The notes under the pieces are model-generated. The model made no database searches, was not told the origin of the DNA, and saw only the letters and a program-made list of their open reading frames with translations. Positions 21,651 to 33,544 of a DNA stretch of 64,000 nt are shown here, in pieces. This DNA is from Euborellia annulipes (Eukaryota; Arthropoda; Insecta; Dermaptera; Anisolabididae), in NCBI GenBank assembly GCA_023213315.1, contig JAKCPI010002999.1, positions 62,001 to 126,000 on the forward strand, given 5' to 3'. The position numbers and the translations under genes are program-made. Position 1 is the first letter of the stretch; each line of letters opens with the position of its first letter.

Positions 21651-22419
21651 ATCTCTGATTTTGTGTTTGAGTCTATTACGTTTAATAATTCTATTTTTAT
21701 TTTTTTAAATGGAAGAGAACTCGCTCATACATATTATAATTTTTCTCTTTATTTATTTCTTCTCTTTAATTTAATATTATTCTTAAGCTTTTTTCCATTA
21801 TTAAAATATTTTCTCTTTTTAATAAAGGTAATAAATAAGAAGAAAACAAAAAACTCCCAATTTCGTCAAAATTTCTTACTTTCCAAGATCATGAAATAAC
21901 TTCAGAAAAAAATAAAATCAAAAAAAAATAAAAAAACAAAAAGAAACGATGAATATTTAAAAAAAAAAAAACTAAAAAAATAAAAAACAATCATTTGAAA
22001 AAGATGCCAGAATAAAAGAAGAATTATGAAATTTTAAAACCAATGGGATCTTGAAAATAAAAATGATATTTCTTGAAAAGAATAAGTAATTTCCTTCCTT
22101 TAAATCCTTTATGTTATACGTCTATAGTAATTGACAAAACGCCTTTCCTGTTAATCCGCGTTTAATTTGTAGAAAAAATTAAATTTTTGAATTTTCTGTC
22201 TTGGATGCCTTCGTTAAGTGAAAGTAAAATTTTTTTTTTTTTTTTCGCTTTAGACTTGTGTTACTCCCAATCATTCAGCATCTATTATCATTTTTACTCT
22301 GACGTGATTTGAGAAGCTGATAAAATTAATTTTCAATTAAGTTGAGATTTGATTTGATTGATTTTTAATCTTTAATTATTTTTTTTTTTTGTAGACTTCG
22401 CTCTCTGTAGCGATTCAGA
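21651..22419 (+). other. Region upstream of MOCS2A
   Basis: AT-rich, no coding exon recognised. A pyrimidine run ending TTTTTTGTAG (22394) may be a 3' splice site of a 5'-UTR intron. No TATA box could be assigned. Confidence 0.4.
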
Positions 22420-25379
22420 ATGAATGACTTGACATCTGACACTGATCAAGTGGAAGTTGAAGTACTTTTTTTCGCCAAGGCGCGAGAATTAGCGGGTGTA
22501 AAAAAAGCCTTAATTCAAACAAGGGCTCTAACTAACTCCAAGGATCTTCTGAGTTTAATTGTATCCAATTTTCATCTTCAGGTAAAATAATATTCTATAA
22601 TTTAAATTATTATTTTGATGTGAATACCAAAGAAACAATTCCGAACGAAGCTCAAAGATTTAATGGAATCAGGCTAGACCACGATCTCTCGTTTGTGAGG
22701 GGCTTTTCTGCACCTTCGACCAACACAACACCCTATGTATTCAAGTTGGCCGTGCATTTCTATAACAAGAGAATTTAATTAATAAGTAGGATAATAATTG
22801 AGAGATGCAGCCAATGGGGTCAGCTCTTTGGAAGATTCGTTTATAATTTTCTAGTTATCTGACACGTGGCTAGATGGCAATACTAGGCTAGTTCAAAATT
22901 TATCCTGTAGAGTTCGTTCCATTCGCCAACAAAATAACATTTTTTCATGAGTTCATACGAGTTTAATAATAAATACATTAAGTGGCTTAAAGATCTGGAT
23001 ATAAATGAATTAACTTTTATAAACTAATTTTATTTATAAATTTTTCTACAATTTATAAATTACCTTTTGCGGATAAAGGAGAAAATTGAATAGTACCTAC
23101 TACGTGTCATTCAAGTAGATAAAAAAAGCATTGAAATATCATAAAGCAAAGTGTATCGAGTGAAAATTTAAGTAGTCAGACTTAAAACATTTGAATTGCA
23201 AAGGTTTAAATTCTCTGGCGAGCAGGTTTTGTTCGCCGCTTACTTTTAGTTCCATGACAAGGGTATATATGTACGTACATAAATGAATGATGTGTATATA
23301 CTCCTATTCCCCCCCATCTGAGAAACACCTTTGGATTCGACACTGTACTATGACACTTTCATAATGACTTTTCGCCAGCTCTGAGGACGGTTCAAACACG
23401 GAACCGAAACGTCAGCTGTGTGAATTAATCGAATAAAGAAATAACCTTGGCTGCATCGCTCATTTTTACCCTCTTATTAATATAACATCTCAGCTAGAAG
23501 AGAATTTAAGTGAGAAATATTTAAATGTCACTTGTCAGCCGCTTTTTAAAAGACATCGTGGTCTGCTCTAACACCCTGCTGTAAGCTGACACAACTTTCT
23601 CTTGCCGAAGGGTAAGAGCTGTGCGACCAGTCACACCAGATTTTTACAAACATTGTTTGTTTAATTAAACCAGAAATGTCTTATCTACTGCATTCCTGAC
23701 CCAATATTTATTTTTTTAACATGATAAAATAAAATTAAAATATCCGCGTAAAAAATCTTATCAATTACGAGTATCATAAAAAATAAAACTAGAAGAAATC
23801 GAACGGATAATATTTACTTTTTGTGCTAAGGGTAACGAAAGTTGAGAGCAGGGATGAACCTCCTGTCGAACCTGAAAATAAAATAAAATAAATAAATATG
23901 AGGCACGTGGAATTAAAAAAAAAAAAATCAAATTATTTAGTCTGCTTGGACGGATTTTATACCTGGGCCTGTCTCGTCTGCATCGGCTCATTAACATGAT
24001 GATAGTTTAGTGTGAAAATCGAATTTGAGGCTCCGGATCTCCAGTCGAAATTTTAATCTGTAGACAGGCTCGGCGAGGCAACACTTTTACTCGATCCGCC
24101 AGTGCATGGAGATTTTGAAAGTAATGAAATTTCTCTTTTCAATTCCTGAAATAGGATAACGAATTGATTATTGTGAACGAGAAAAATGAAGCCAAGTTTT
24201 CTTATTAATTATTAGCCGAGGGCGGGCGCCGCGGCTAGCCGGGGGCTTGGCCCCCTGCACCCCATCAGCCTGCGGCGGACCCTCGCCTTTTCTTAATTAT
24301 GAAAAAAAAAAAATTATCATTACCAGTTCCTGCTTGAGGATTTATTTGCATTCATAGAATACACAAATGCAAAGAATACATAAATTAAATAAAAGAAACT
24401 TGTGTTTTCTTTCTTGGACAAAAAGTGACATGTAGTATGTCGTTTTTTGGTATAATTATTAAAAATCGATTAATAAAGAAAGAAAACACAAGTTTCTTTT
24501 ATTTAATTGTATTAATTTGAACTGCATCCACCATTTTATCAGAATACATAAATATTTCTCTATACAATTTCTTGAGTTGAATGGCTGTAGAATGGGAGCC
24601 TTCCCGGGAACAGCAGCCAGGTGAAATAAAAAACTTTATATTTCTTAGCCGACGTTTCGGGTGCAAGTCGCACCCATCCTCAGGGCAAGCAAAATTGTCA
24701 AAATTTATAGTACAGGTTTTTTTTTTTTTTTTGTTTTTTTTTGCTATTTGAATGTCGTGCCAGTAAAAACGTTTTGTGATAAGTTTTTTTGTTATTGTAC
24801 ATACCATAGAATGCTACTAACGCACGAATACATGTATAAACATGAAATTAATTTTAAGTACTGATTAACATGTACTAAATTATGACAATTTTGCTTGCCC
24901 TGAGGATGGGTGCGACTTGCACCCGAAAAGTCGGCTAAGAAATATAAAGTTTTTTATTTAACCTGGCTGCTGTTCTTGTTTCCAATTTTTCTCTATACAT
25001 TTCCAATGGGAGAAATTGTAACTTTAAGAATTAATAACTCAAAAAGATATAGGAATTTCGGGATGAAAATAATGTTCCTGTAATCCCTAAAGGTCCTCTT
25101 TAAGCTTGAAAAATTTCGTTTGGCCAAGTTGCCCAAATAGAGATTGACAGACAAACAGACAGACGGACGGACATTAGCGAATTATAAATAAATAGATTTT
25201 AAATTTAAATTTTCGCCTTAGCCTAACAAATTTAAATTAATAATTGATTTTTTTTCAAATTTCAGGAAATATCATCTTGTTTAGTTTTAGCTGTTGACGA
25301 AAATTGGGTGGAATCAGGACCTTTGAAGTTAAATTCTGGCTCTACTATTGCAGTAATCCCTCCACTTAGCGGAGGCTAA
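22420..25379 (+). CDS. MOCS2A: Molybdopterin synthase small (sulfur-carrier) subunit, two exons
   Basis: Exons 22420-22581 and 25266-25379, phase-0 intron, 91 aa plus TAA. MOCS2A is the MoaD-type ubiquitin-fold protein whose C-terminal glycine is thiocarboxylated and donates sulfur to precursor Z (cPMP) to make molybdopterin in the cytosol. Evidence is the N-terminal strand VEVEVLFFAKARELAG (residues ~11-26), the typical start of MoaD proteins, and the C terminus IPPLSGG, with the diglycine at the very end. Length agrees with the family (about 80-90 aa). An in-frame TAG 15 bases upstream supports the ATG at 22420; a second ATG sits 4 bases downstream in another frame. A polypyrimidine tract ending in GTAG at 22391-22394 may be the acceptor of a 5'-UTR intron (inference). 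The 2.7-kb intron contains a hammerhead-like motif pair and other repeats. Confidence 0.95.
23371..23428 (+). ncRNA. Hammerhead-ribozyme-like motif, best-preserved single copy
   Basis: CAGCT (23376-23380), CTGAGGA (23381-23387), one C, stem II GGTTC/GAACC (23389-23393; 23401-23405) with a 7-base loop, GAA-ACGT-C (23406-23413), AGCTG (23414-23418) pairing perfectly with CAGCT; an outer TTC/GAA pair follows an internal loop. It lies on the sense strand of the MOCS2A intron. Confidence 0.7.
24200..24295. repeat. GC-rich island with hairpins
   Basis: A sharply GC-rich stretch (GGGCGGGCGCCGCGGCTAGC, GGGGGCTTGGCCCCC) in AT-rich surroundings. A fragment (GGCGGGCGCCGC) recurs at 4960, suggesting a dispersed element. 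Not coding. Confidence 0.5.
24643..24695 (-). ncRNA. Hammerhead-ribozyme-like motif
   Basis: On minus: CTTGCC-CTGAGGA-T-GGGTGC-loop GACTT-GCACCC-GAA-ACGT-C-GGCTAAG. Stem II has six pairs. Stem I is GCC/GGC, a bulged T, then CTT/AAG. Confidence 0.7.
24889..24944 (+). ncRNA. Hammerhead-ribozyme-like motif
   Basis: Inverted partner of 24643-24695, identical in stems I and II. One base of the stem III segment has changed (AAGT for ACGT), which breaks the palindrome. Confidence 0.65.
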
Positions 25380-26122
25380 GTATAAAGGTATGCAGAAGCA
25401 AATCTTTTAATTATTTTACAAAAAAAAAAAAATATTTGTTTTATCCTTATCTATAGACTACTCTATCCAGTTAAATGTCAATAGCCATTAAAAAAATGCT
25501 AGGTTAACTTTTAACATCTGTAAACAGCGTTAACACTTCCTTCCTTCAAATTGCTATAAGCAAAAATTTTAAAGTCAAAGCGTTAACATTTAGTCAGCAG
25601 TGTTAAAAATTAATGTCATGTCTAGGGGGTGTCTTTAATATTTTAACCTATTTAATGCATCAAAAATGGCGTCCTTAACCTTAAAAGTAAGGTTATGATT
25701 TTGACAGCTTTTAAATAAAAGCAACGACGCGGGCTTAGAGAAATAATAGCATTTTATAACACTGATGTTATTACTTTTTAACACACAATTTATGAGGTTA
25801 GAGAATATGCCTGGATACGTGTTATTCTCCCTAACCATGGCTTAAAGCAAAATTTGCTCTTGGCTATTGCCCGTTGCCCATTCACCAGCCATCATTTATT
25901 TTATAAAAAGATTGGTTTTGTAAATTGAAATTGTTTGTACTACCGTTTTTATTTTAAATTCGTTGCATTTATAACCTCCTTATGTTAATTGTTATGTTTA
26001 TTTAAATAAAAAAAAAATAAACATTTTTCTTTCTTCCTCGGCCTTCTAGAGCTCTGTCCCTGGGCATTTGTCAACATTTTTAAAAAGGTCCTTAAAAAGG
26101 GACCAAAACAAAGGATTCTAAG
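25380..26122 (+). repeat. MOCS2A-MOCS2B spacer with a dispersed repeat
   Basis: Bases ~25525-25650 repeat those at ~9370-9490 in a REP intron (shared phrases such as TTAACACTTCCTT and AATGTCATGTC), so the spacer contains a mobile-element fragment. Several AATAAA-like signals (for example near 25717) could end a MOCS2A transcript. No start codon in good context for another gene was found. Confidence 0.6.
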
Positions 26123-29100
26123 ATGGAGTCCCCAAAAGATTTCATTGCAATTCGTGACGAACCAATATTTATCGAAGAGGCCAAAAAATTTATTGGGGAC
26201 ACGTCTTGTGGCGCTCTCGCTTTCTTTGTTGGAACTACAAGAGATGTCAATGAAGGCCAAAAGGTAAAATATTTATTTATTTTAATCTTTTCACTATCAA
26301 AGATTCTTTATATATACACATGTTCAGGAAGAGAATATAAATAATTTCCATTTAACTCAACTTTTGATTTTCGAAAAATAATATTTTTTTTTAGATTAAT
26401 CACATTAAATAAAAGATATTTTAAAAAAAATCGGTCTATATCTTATAGATAATTAAATTAGTGGAATCATTGTGTTAAAAAATAATTAATTTTTTGCCTT
26501 TAATTAATTAGCTAGAACCTTTCAAATGAAATGCTTGTTTCCCTATGGGGGAACTAACGCCATCTCTTGCCGCCTAGAGTAACCAGCTTCTCATTCGGCG
26601 TTTAACGGTTTTTCGAGACGCTCACCTTAAGTCCATCTTAAGTTTTTATGAGATTATTGGCAAACTCAATGAATACACACACCTTCTAGTTGCAGATAGT
26701 TGTTATATAAAAACATATACAAAATTATAAAATATGTACATATTTTAAAATGTCTCGATGGTATGTATATTCATTGAGTACGCTAATAATCCCATAAGAA
26801 CTGAAGATGGCCTTATCTAATTAAAGTCGAAACGTTCTCTTTCCTTTCGATAGAGGCTCTCCTGCCTGGCTGCATTCCTCTCTTCCATTAATTCGTTTCT
26901 TCATTGCAAATGTACTTATGGGAAGATGTCTTGCCTTAAATAATAAATAAATTGACAAGATTTCTTCTCAACAGAGGTTCATCATACAAAGAGACCGTTT
27001 TTCATAAGAAAATTTTAAATTTCAAAATTATTACTATTTAATATCATTATTTACTCTTAATATAAATCAGAATATATTATTATATGAAAACATAGGGCCT
27101 AATGGTGGGTGAAAAGCAAGATGGGGCTGTCGGGGTCGGCAATTTTGCTTTGTCGGTGTCTTCCTATATCCCGTCTATGTTGAAAACGATGAGAGGATGG
27201 CGGAAAGAAAATTAGGATATTATGCGGAAATGCCTTATTCTGTATAAACATTATATTTTCGATAATTATTCAGATCTTAGGTCACTTTAGGTTTCACGCC
27301 CCGTGCAGCCTAGGCGCTTTTGGTACGAAGACTAAAAAGATCAGAGATCTGAGAGTAAAAAACAAAAATTGTAAAAAATTTTCTTTTTTTTTTTAGGTTG
27401 TCAAATTGGTTTACGAAGCCTACGCCCCAATGGCTGAACGAGTCATGCAAGATATCCTCTCTGAAGTGAGAAGACAATGGCCTCCAATTTTCCGAACTGC
27501 CATGATCCATCGGTAATTGATAAAAAAACAAAAACAATTTGTTCTTTAAAAATTCAGTGCATCTTACAGACAATTCCAAATTTTGCCAAGAGAATGTTTT
27601 TCAATGGATTTTATAATTTTATTTTACCAATGTTTTTTTATTTTTTTCCTCATTTATGTTAATATGAGAGAGAAAGTTGGTTTGTAAAAATTGATGTGAG
27701 ATGATGTTCTGAAAAAAAATATAATAAAAATTAAAATGTTTTTAAATTGAAAAAAGAGAATAATATTGTTTAAATTGTTGAATATTTATGAAATAAAGGG
27801 GGGTAGGGTGTTTATTGTCGAATCATTTGACCCACGTTTTTTTAAGTCTAAATATAAAAATTAAAGAATTAATTTTATATTTTAAAAGATTAGTTATTTT
27901 TTTTTTAATTTAGTTTATTAGAGTTAAAAAAGAAGGTGTGGAATAAAGTTATATTGTAGAGGATTTACTTTCTCTTACCTCTATATATGTTAATATATAG
28001 AGAGAAAGTATTGGATTCATGTCAAAAATTCGAGATTTTGATGGATATACACGTTTTGAGGTCCCCTGTATCCAAAAAAGTGGTTTTCGCGACATGGTCT
28101 GTCGTCGGTCTGTGTGTGTCTGTCTGTCTGTGAACAAAATATCTCAGGAACTAAAAGATCTAGGAGGTTGAAATTTTATACTTAAGTTAGGCACCCCCAT
28201 AGGGCGTGAAAATAAGCTTTTGAACAAAATCGTTCAAAGAATACTAGTACTTTACTGATGTACTTTTTCAGTCATTTTTTCGATTTTCTCAAAATTCTTG
28301 AAAGAATTTTGACTGCATAGGGCCTATATCTTGAAATTTTTTTTTTTTAGATTTTGATAGGGCGGGTTCAGCCAAATAATGATGAGACATTAAAGATATC
28401 TCGAAACGTCTCCGGAGTCGAGAAGCATATAAAGGCTTTTTATTTGGCTGAACCTGCCAATCAAAATCTAATACATTCACAGCCACCAAATCTGATTTAT
28501 TTATTTATTTATTTTGACTTCTTAATAACCCAGACGGCTTGGAATATTGCAGTAATATTGCCAATCTTACTTAATATTGACAATATTGCTGCAATGATGC
28601 TCCAATATTCCGCCTAGCTTGGAATATTGCCGGTGTAATATTGCAGCAATGTTGCCAATATTTTGCAAGATTTGCAATATTGGCAATATATGCATGATAC
28701 GAAATGTTTCTGCAATGCAAACTGTCTGGGAATACTTACAGCCACAAAGACATGACTCACAATTTAGCAGGTTAAGAAATAATTTAATCAAATTTAATAA
28801 ATAAGACTCACAGCTTTGTTAGATATTAATCAAAATGGTCCTATTATATGGACTCTGTTATGCATTAGTGTGTCAAGCGCCAAAAAAATTAAAAATTGAG
28901 TTAAGCACGGAATATTGTTTCTAATGCTATAATTAATAGTATTTTTTATGAAATATGTCCTAAAAAAATTTATATTTAATGTTACTTGCACAATTGACAA
29001 AAAAAAATTATATATAATCCAATGAAAACAAAAAACTTTAACGTTAATTTTCTCAAAACTCGGTAGCTGGCGCTTGACACACAATTGCGTAACAGGGTCC

Positions 29101-29434
29101 ATATATTCACTCACTTTGTCCTTACAAGAAATCTTATAATTTTTTTAGAGTCGGCGAAGTCCCTTTAGGCGAGACGAGTGTAATCGTTGGTATCTCATCC
29201 CCGCATCGTAGCGAAGCATTTGCTGCTTTAGAGTACACCGTGGACCAATTGAAAGCTCGCGTCCCTCTTTGGAAACAAGAGTTTTATGAAGATGGAGGCC
29301 AAACGAAAACGAGATGGCGTGAAAATTCTGAATGCACTTGGAAACGGCCTTCGACTGCACCTCCAGAGTTGATTATCGAGCCTTCATCGAAACAAAATAA
29401 TGTGACCACGTTAGTTGGAACTGGAGGGAATTGA
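26123..29434 (+). CDS. MOCS2B: Molybdopterin synthase large (catalytic) subunit, three exons
   Basis: Exons 26123-26263, 27397-27512 and 29149-29434; phases 0 and 2 fit; 180 aa plus TGA. MOCS2B is the MoaE-type subunit that binds the substrate and pairs with MOCS2A in a heterotetramer. Visible blocks are CGALAFFVGTTRDVNEG (residues 29-45), VVKLVYEAYAPMAE (48-61), VGISSPHRSEAF (99-110) and LKARVPLWKQEFYEDG (~120-135). The last contains two lysines (K121, K128) at the positions of the MoaE catalytic lysines. A Ser/Pro/Thr-rich tail of about 40 residues follows, similar to animal MOCS2B. The gene starts 743 bases after the MOCS2A stop on the same strand, the arrangement of bicistronic MOCS2 loci. 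Here the spacer is enlarged by repeat DNA, so separate transcription is possible. Introns carry one element each of repeat families A and E and an AATATTGC-rich patch. Confidence 0.96.
26370..26640 (-). repeat. Family E repeat in MOCS2B intron 1
   Basis: Reverse-complement match to 45380-45774, including the TAACGGTTTTTCGAGACGC end. It starts about 100 bases after exon 1. Confidence 0.75.
26795..26890 (+). ncRNA. Hammerhead-ribozyme-like motif with GGCTGCATTCC tail
   Basis: AGAA-CTGAAGA-T-GGC...GTC-GAAACGTTCT; stem II is GGC/GTC with a G-U pair. The GGCTGCATTCC downstream also follows the motif at 19276. Confidence 0.45.
27950..28315 (+). repeat. Family A repeat in MOCS2B intron 2
   Basis: Starts TTTACTTTCTCTTACC and shares GTGGTTTTCGCGACATGGTC, the GTCTGTCTGTCTGTG tract and AAATATCTCA with the other copies; truncated on the right. 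Confidence 0.8.
28349..28473. repeat. Perfect-armed hairpin in MOCS2B intron 2
   Basis: TTAGATTTTGAT...GGTTCAGCCAAATAA is inverted as TTATTTGGCTGAACCTG...ATCAAAATCTAA. The loop has GATGAGACATT...TCTCGAAACGTC, another hammerhead-like arrangement. A half copy lies at 44178-44235. Confidence 0.75.
28545..28695. repeat. AATATTGC-rich patch
   Basis: More than ten copies of AATATTG/CAATATT, partly as GCAATATTGC palindromes, within 150 bases of MOCS2B intron 2. Confidence 0.75.
28836..29107. mobile_element. TIR/foldback element just before MOCS2B exon 3
   Basis: The ends TATGGACTCTGTTATGCATT and TGCGTAACAGGGTCCATA, with TGTGTCAAGCGCC/GGCGCTTGACACA inside, are inverted copies. It ends about 40 bases before the exon-3 acceptor. 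Confidence 0.75.
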
Positions 29435-30085
29435 TTGTATCTAATTATAAAAATAATAAAAATTAAAAAAAATAAAAAATATCTTGATTAAAAAAATCTC
29501 GTAACAAAATGGAAACTAAATGAAAGAAAACCCAAAATGTGTCTAAATGCTTTATTTAAAAATAAATATATATTTTAAAATATTTTTATACTTGGTAGAA
29601 ATGAAAATTGTTAAATTGAATGTTTTTTTTTTTTTTATATAAATGTTTTTATTCTATAAGAAAATCAAAGGTTGAAAAAGGATGTCTATTATTTTTATTT
29701 AGTTATTTGTTAAAAATATAGTTATTATTATTTTTAAATTAAATTTTATTTGAAAAAAAAATATAGGAAGGAGATTGTTTATATTAATAAAATCTAATAA
29801 ATATTCACAGCCTTTTATTATAAGATTCCTTTCACACTTGATGTTTGTCCCTTGAAGCCCGGGGATCAAAGAGCGCCTTTTTAGTTTGATTCTTTCACCT
29901 CAAAGTAGTTTTAAATACATGGAGATATTCAATTTTATTAAAAACTATCAATTCATATTCGAATGGAGGATTAATTTGCTTTTTATTTTTTTCTCTCAAT
30001 GTCCGTACCAAGGAGAGCGAAGTCCTTGCTTGACCTTGGTCGGAGGTTCGAGATGACTCTCGCCTATCATTTTGAGATTTCTTTG

Positions 30086-30372
30086 AATTAATTGAAATTG
30101 CTGCAGCTTCTTTTCGTTGCACAGATGTTCGGTGTAATGAATAAAACAATTTATATATAAATATAATTATTTCATTTTTATTTTTTCACACAGGCCAACT
30201 GAATGCATTTTTTACAGTTTCGAATCAACGATTCATCTTCAGGGCCCCTTATAAAAGTGTTAAATGTAATGGAATTTCCAATAAAAATGAAATAATTATA
30301 TTTATATATAAATTGTTTTATTCATTACACCGAACATCTGCGCAACGAAAAGAAGCTGCAGCAATTTCAATT
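30086..30372. mobile_element. Foldback with a hammerhead-like motif in its loop
   Basis: The left arm (AATTGAAATTGCTGCAGC...TTATATATAAATATAATTAT) is inverted on the right. The loop (30206-30250), on minus, reads CTGAAGA-T-GAATC-GTT-GATTC-GAAACTGT, with a five-pair stem II; stem I is not evident. Confidence 0.7.
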
Positions 30373-33300
30373 TAGAAATAACTTCGTTGAGAATCGAGTA
30401 CCTAATAACTTCAATGTTACTTATTATTTGGGATAATGGCTTTTTTTTGCGAATCAAGGCCAATTCAGAACTAATTTCATGATTCATGCTAATCAAACAG
30501 ATTGATAATATAAAATTTCACTTTTATAATAAAGTCATCAACATATCATCCTTCTGACAAGCAAATGAAAATGAGAAATTTGGAAATATTTGATTTTGAT
30601 TTGTTCACAATTATTTGTGAGGGGTTCATTTGTCTTTTTTTTTTACTTTCCCCTGGACCAAATCTTTTGAAACTTGGTAGAAATAATTAATATTTTTTTT
30701 TTTTTTGGTTATTTTAAAACCTTTGAGAATTTGAAACGTATCCCAACAATGGGGTTCTGTCGGGACAGACAGGCTGGTGGAGCTTTGGGCAAATAAGCAT
30801 TTTCTTTTTGTTCCCAGTCACTCTGGTGACGATAATCCATCCGTGGCTGTCATGAGCAGGCAACTCGGGAGAGTTGATCGCTCGATCTTGAATTTTGGAT
30901 TTTTGCTTTTCTTCTTTACAGGAAGTGAACGATTCATCTTTAGAACATGTGCAAACTCTCTGATAAGGCCTAGAACAATTTTGATTTTCAAACGTTATTA
31001 TATAAGTAAAATTAATTAAGAAAGGGATTGAGTTGATATAAAAAATTTATAGCATAAGATTTTTACAATCATCAAAGGATTGAGATTAATATTCAAAATT
31101 TATTAAAGTTTCTTCTAGAAAGAAGAGTATTTATATCATTATATACGTACCGTAACGAATTAATAATCGCCCAATCCAAAAGGAAGAGTTATAGTTAAAA
31201 GAGCTTTTATACTAGAAAGGAGATCTATTTGATAAAATAGAACCATTGATATAATTTATCCTGCTTTTTTTTTTTAATTGTTCTAGGAGAAACATGGATG
31301 TGAAGAAACTGATTTGCCTGAAAAGAATGAAATATTTATTAATTTTATGATCGCTATTCTAAATACTCAAGTGCAATAACACAATACATAAAATAAATAG
31401 ATTAAATAAGTTGAGATTCATGCATTCACCATGAATGAATAAATTCATATTAATTCACTCAAATATGTAAAAATTAGTTACGCTTATATATTGTATTTAT
31501 TCTATTCCTCTGTGTATGTAACAAAGTTACGATAATACAATAAATTATTAATAATAATAATATATCAAACAAATAAGATGTAATTTTATCAGGTTAGATA
31601 TGTAATTTACAAACTTGCCACCAGGGGCGGGTTCTAGCTAATTAGTTAATTATTGCGTATATCCTAATGATAGAAATTCGAAACTTTATGTTTAAGTTAA
31701 TTAAGGCCCTCGGGCTTGGTGTAGTTGGTAGAGCGCCTGCCAAGGGTCGAGGGTTCGGATCCCAGGCAGTCCGATGATTTTATTTAGGACAATTATTAAT
31801 ATTATTATCATTTTTTATTTGTAAGGCCATTTTCAGCATCGGTTTATTTTCATAGAATGTCACTAAATTCAATTAAAATAATGTATTTTTTTTTTTAATT
31901 ATAAAAATAAATTCTCATTTGACTGTGATAATCATTTTTTATAATGTTTCAATCTCTGCCCCTTTAAGATGGGCTTGAGGATATATCCTTCTTTTCGACG
32001 GGATGCCTATTATTCAGGCGGTTCGTTTTATTGTCTGTTTAAAAGAGGCCAGTGGACCAATTAAGCATCTTTAAGGCGAGTTAGTAGACACTCGCAATTC
32101 ACTTTCATTTGCGTACCAAACAATAACCCGAAAAACGATTGTTCCTAGCTTCTCGGCAATGATATAAAGAAATATTTACTCAAAGAATATATAACCAAAA
32201 CGAATCGAAAGAGATGTAGAAGATATATAAGTGCAAGCGCAGCAAGAAGCATTTGGTAGAAATTTTTGCTTTTCTCATTTAGCTTTAATTCAGATTCTTA
32301 ACCGGAATAAAATGAAAATTAATGAAATTCAATTTATCTATTATTATTCAAATACAAATCATGATCAAAAAAAAAAAAGAAATGTCTTTTGAACCGTTCA
32401 AAGTAATTTATAATCGAAAGTAACGCGCAAGGTTTTAATCCTTTTATTTTTGTCTGTTTCATTCAATGAATTTTTCTTTTACTTTTCTTTCTTTCTTTAA
32501 ATATGCCTGTCCATTAAAAATAATAGATGTTCCTGAGAAATTTTATTTTCTGCAAATGTTTAACGCGAGAAAGTATTCAAAATGAAAATCAATAAAATAT
32601 ATATAGTATAGTCGGCAGACATGTATGGTATTTTATTATATAATCCTATTTTAGATGAAAATAAGATCTTTTCCGTTAGAGATCTTATAAAATATTCAAA
32701 CAAATTAAATTTTAAAATAGATAACAACGCAGAGATTCTCAAACGTCAATTAGCCTAAAATCAAGGGGATGTAGAAGAGATATAATTACAGATTGCGCGA
32801 TACTCATTTCTTTTCATTTGTATTATTTCTTCAACGTGTTAAAAGAAGAAGTTTTTAGATAGGTCTTTAAATTCTATTAGAGAAAGTTTTGGACAAGAAA
32901 ATAAATTCAAAGAACAAAATTAAACCCGAAATGATAAAATGAATCGAAAGGCATTTGTTCAAATTATCTTCTCAGGTTTCTCCTATCAATAAATGGTTCA
33001 TTGACCATTTTCAAAGAAGCCATTAAAAAAAAAATTGAAATTTTATAAAAATAAATAATCAATTTGTGGAACCAATTCCCTCCCTTAAGAGTAAAATCGA
33101 AAATTTTTGACGAATAAAGGCAAGTATAGTTCGAAAGTACTATTTTTAATTAGCCTAATATTTAATATTTACAAACTTGGTCTAATTTAGAAATTTGGTT
33201 AGTGTTGCAAGCAAGCATGACTAAAACATTTTTATTAGATAAGTAAAAATGAAAAATGCAGTCAGTGGAGAAAAGAAAATCCAATAAAATGGTGGATGCA

Positions 33301-33544
33301 GTCCAAAAATTATATAGATATAATAAATAAACAACTTTCTTTGACAACAAATGACAGGTAATAAGTTCTTCAGTATAATTATTAAAAACGACAAATTTTC
33401 AATAATATTTTATTTTTGATTAACAGGCAAAGATGTTTCGGCCATCATGAGAGCCATCATCAGAACTGAAAAAAGATTTTTTTGGAAATTATTCGTTTTT
33501 AATTATTATATCGAAGAACATACTAGGTTTGATTGTTTCATTGC
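30373..33544. other. Gene-free intergenic stretch
   Basis: AT-rich; no conserved coding exon found on either strand. It holds a SINE-1 head (31707-31795, with B box GGGTTCGGATCCC) and a decayed hammerhead-like motif on minus at 33432-33470 (CTGATGA-T-GGC...GCC-GAAACATC). Otherwise nothing recognisable. Confidence 0.5.

Larger units (their letters stand above)
24605..24982. mobile_element. Foldback with two intact hammerhead-like motifs
   Basis: The left arm (AACAGCAGCCAGGT...GACAATTTT reversed) and the right arm (24880-24982) are inverted copies around a ~190-base centre. A single relative is found at 39290-39400. Confidence 0.85.

Noticed and set aside
21597..21899. 100-aa frame starting in TA repeats
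   Set aside because: Microsatellite-driven Ile/Tyr and Phe/Leu-rich translation without coding character.
23761..24160. Possible extra exon in the MOCS2A intron
   Set aside because: The MOCS2A exons join in phase and give a full-length protein without it; the stretch shows no family similarity.
31707..31795. Possible functional tRNA gene (A and B boxes present)
   Set aside because: The same sequence recurs as the head of SINE-1, and a cloverleaf with a proper acceptor stem could not be drawn.
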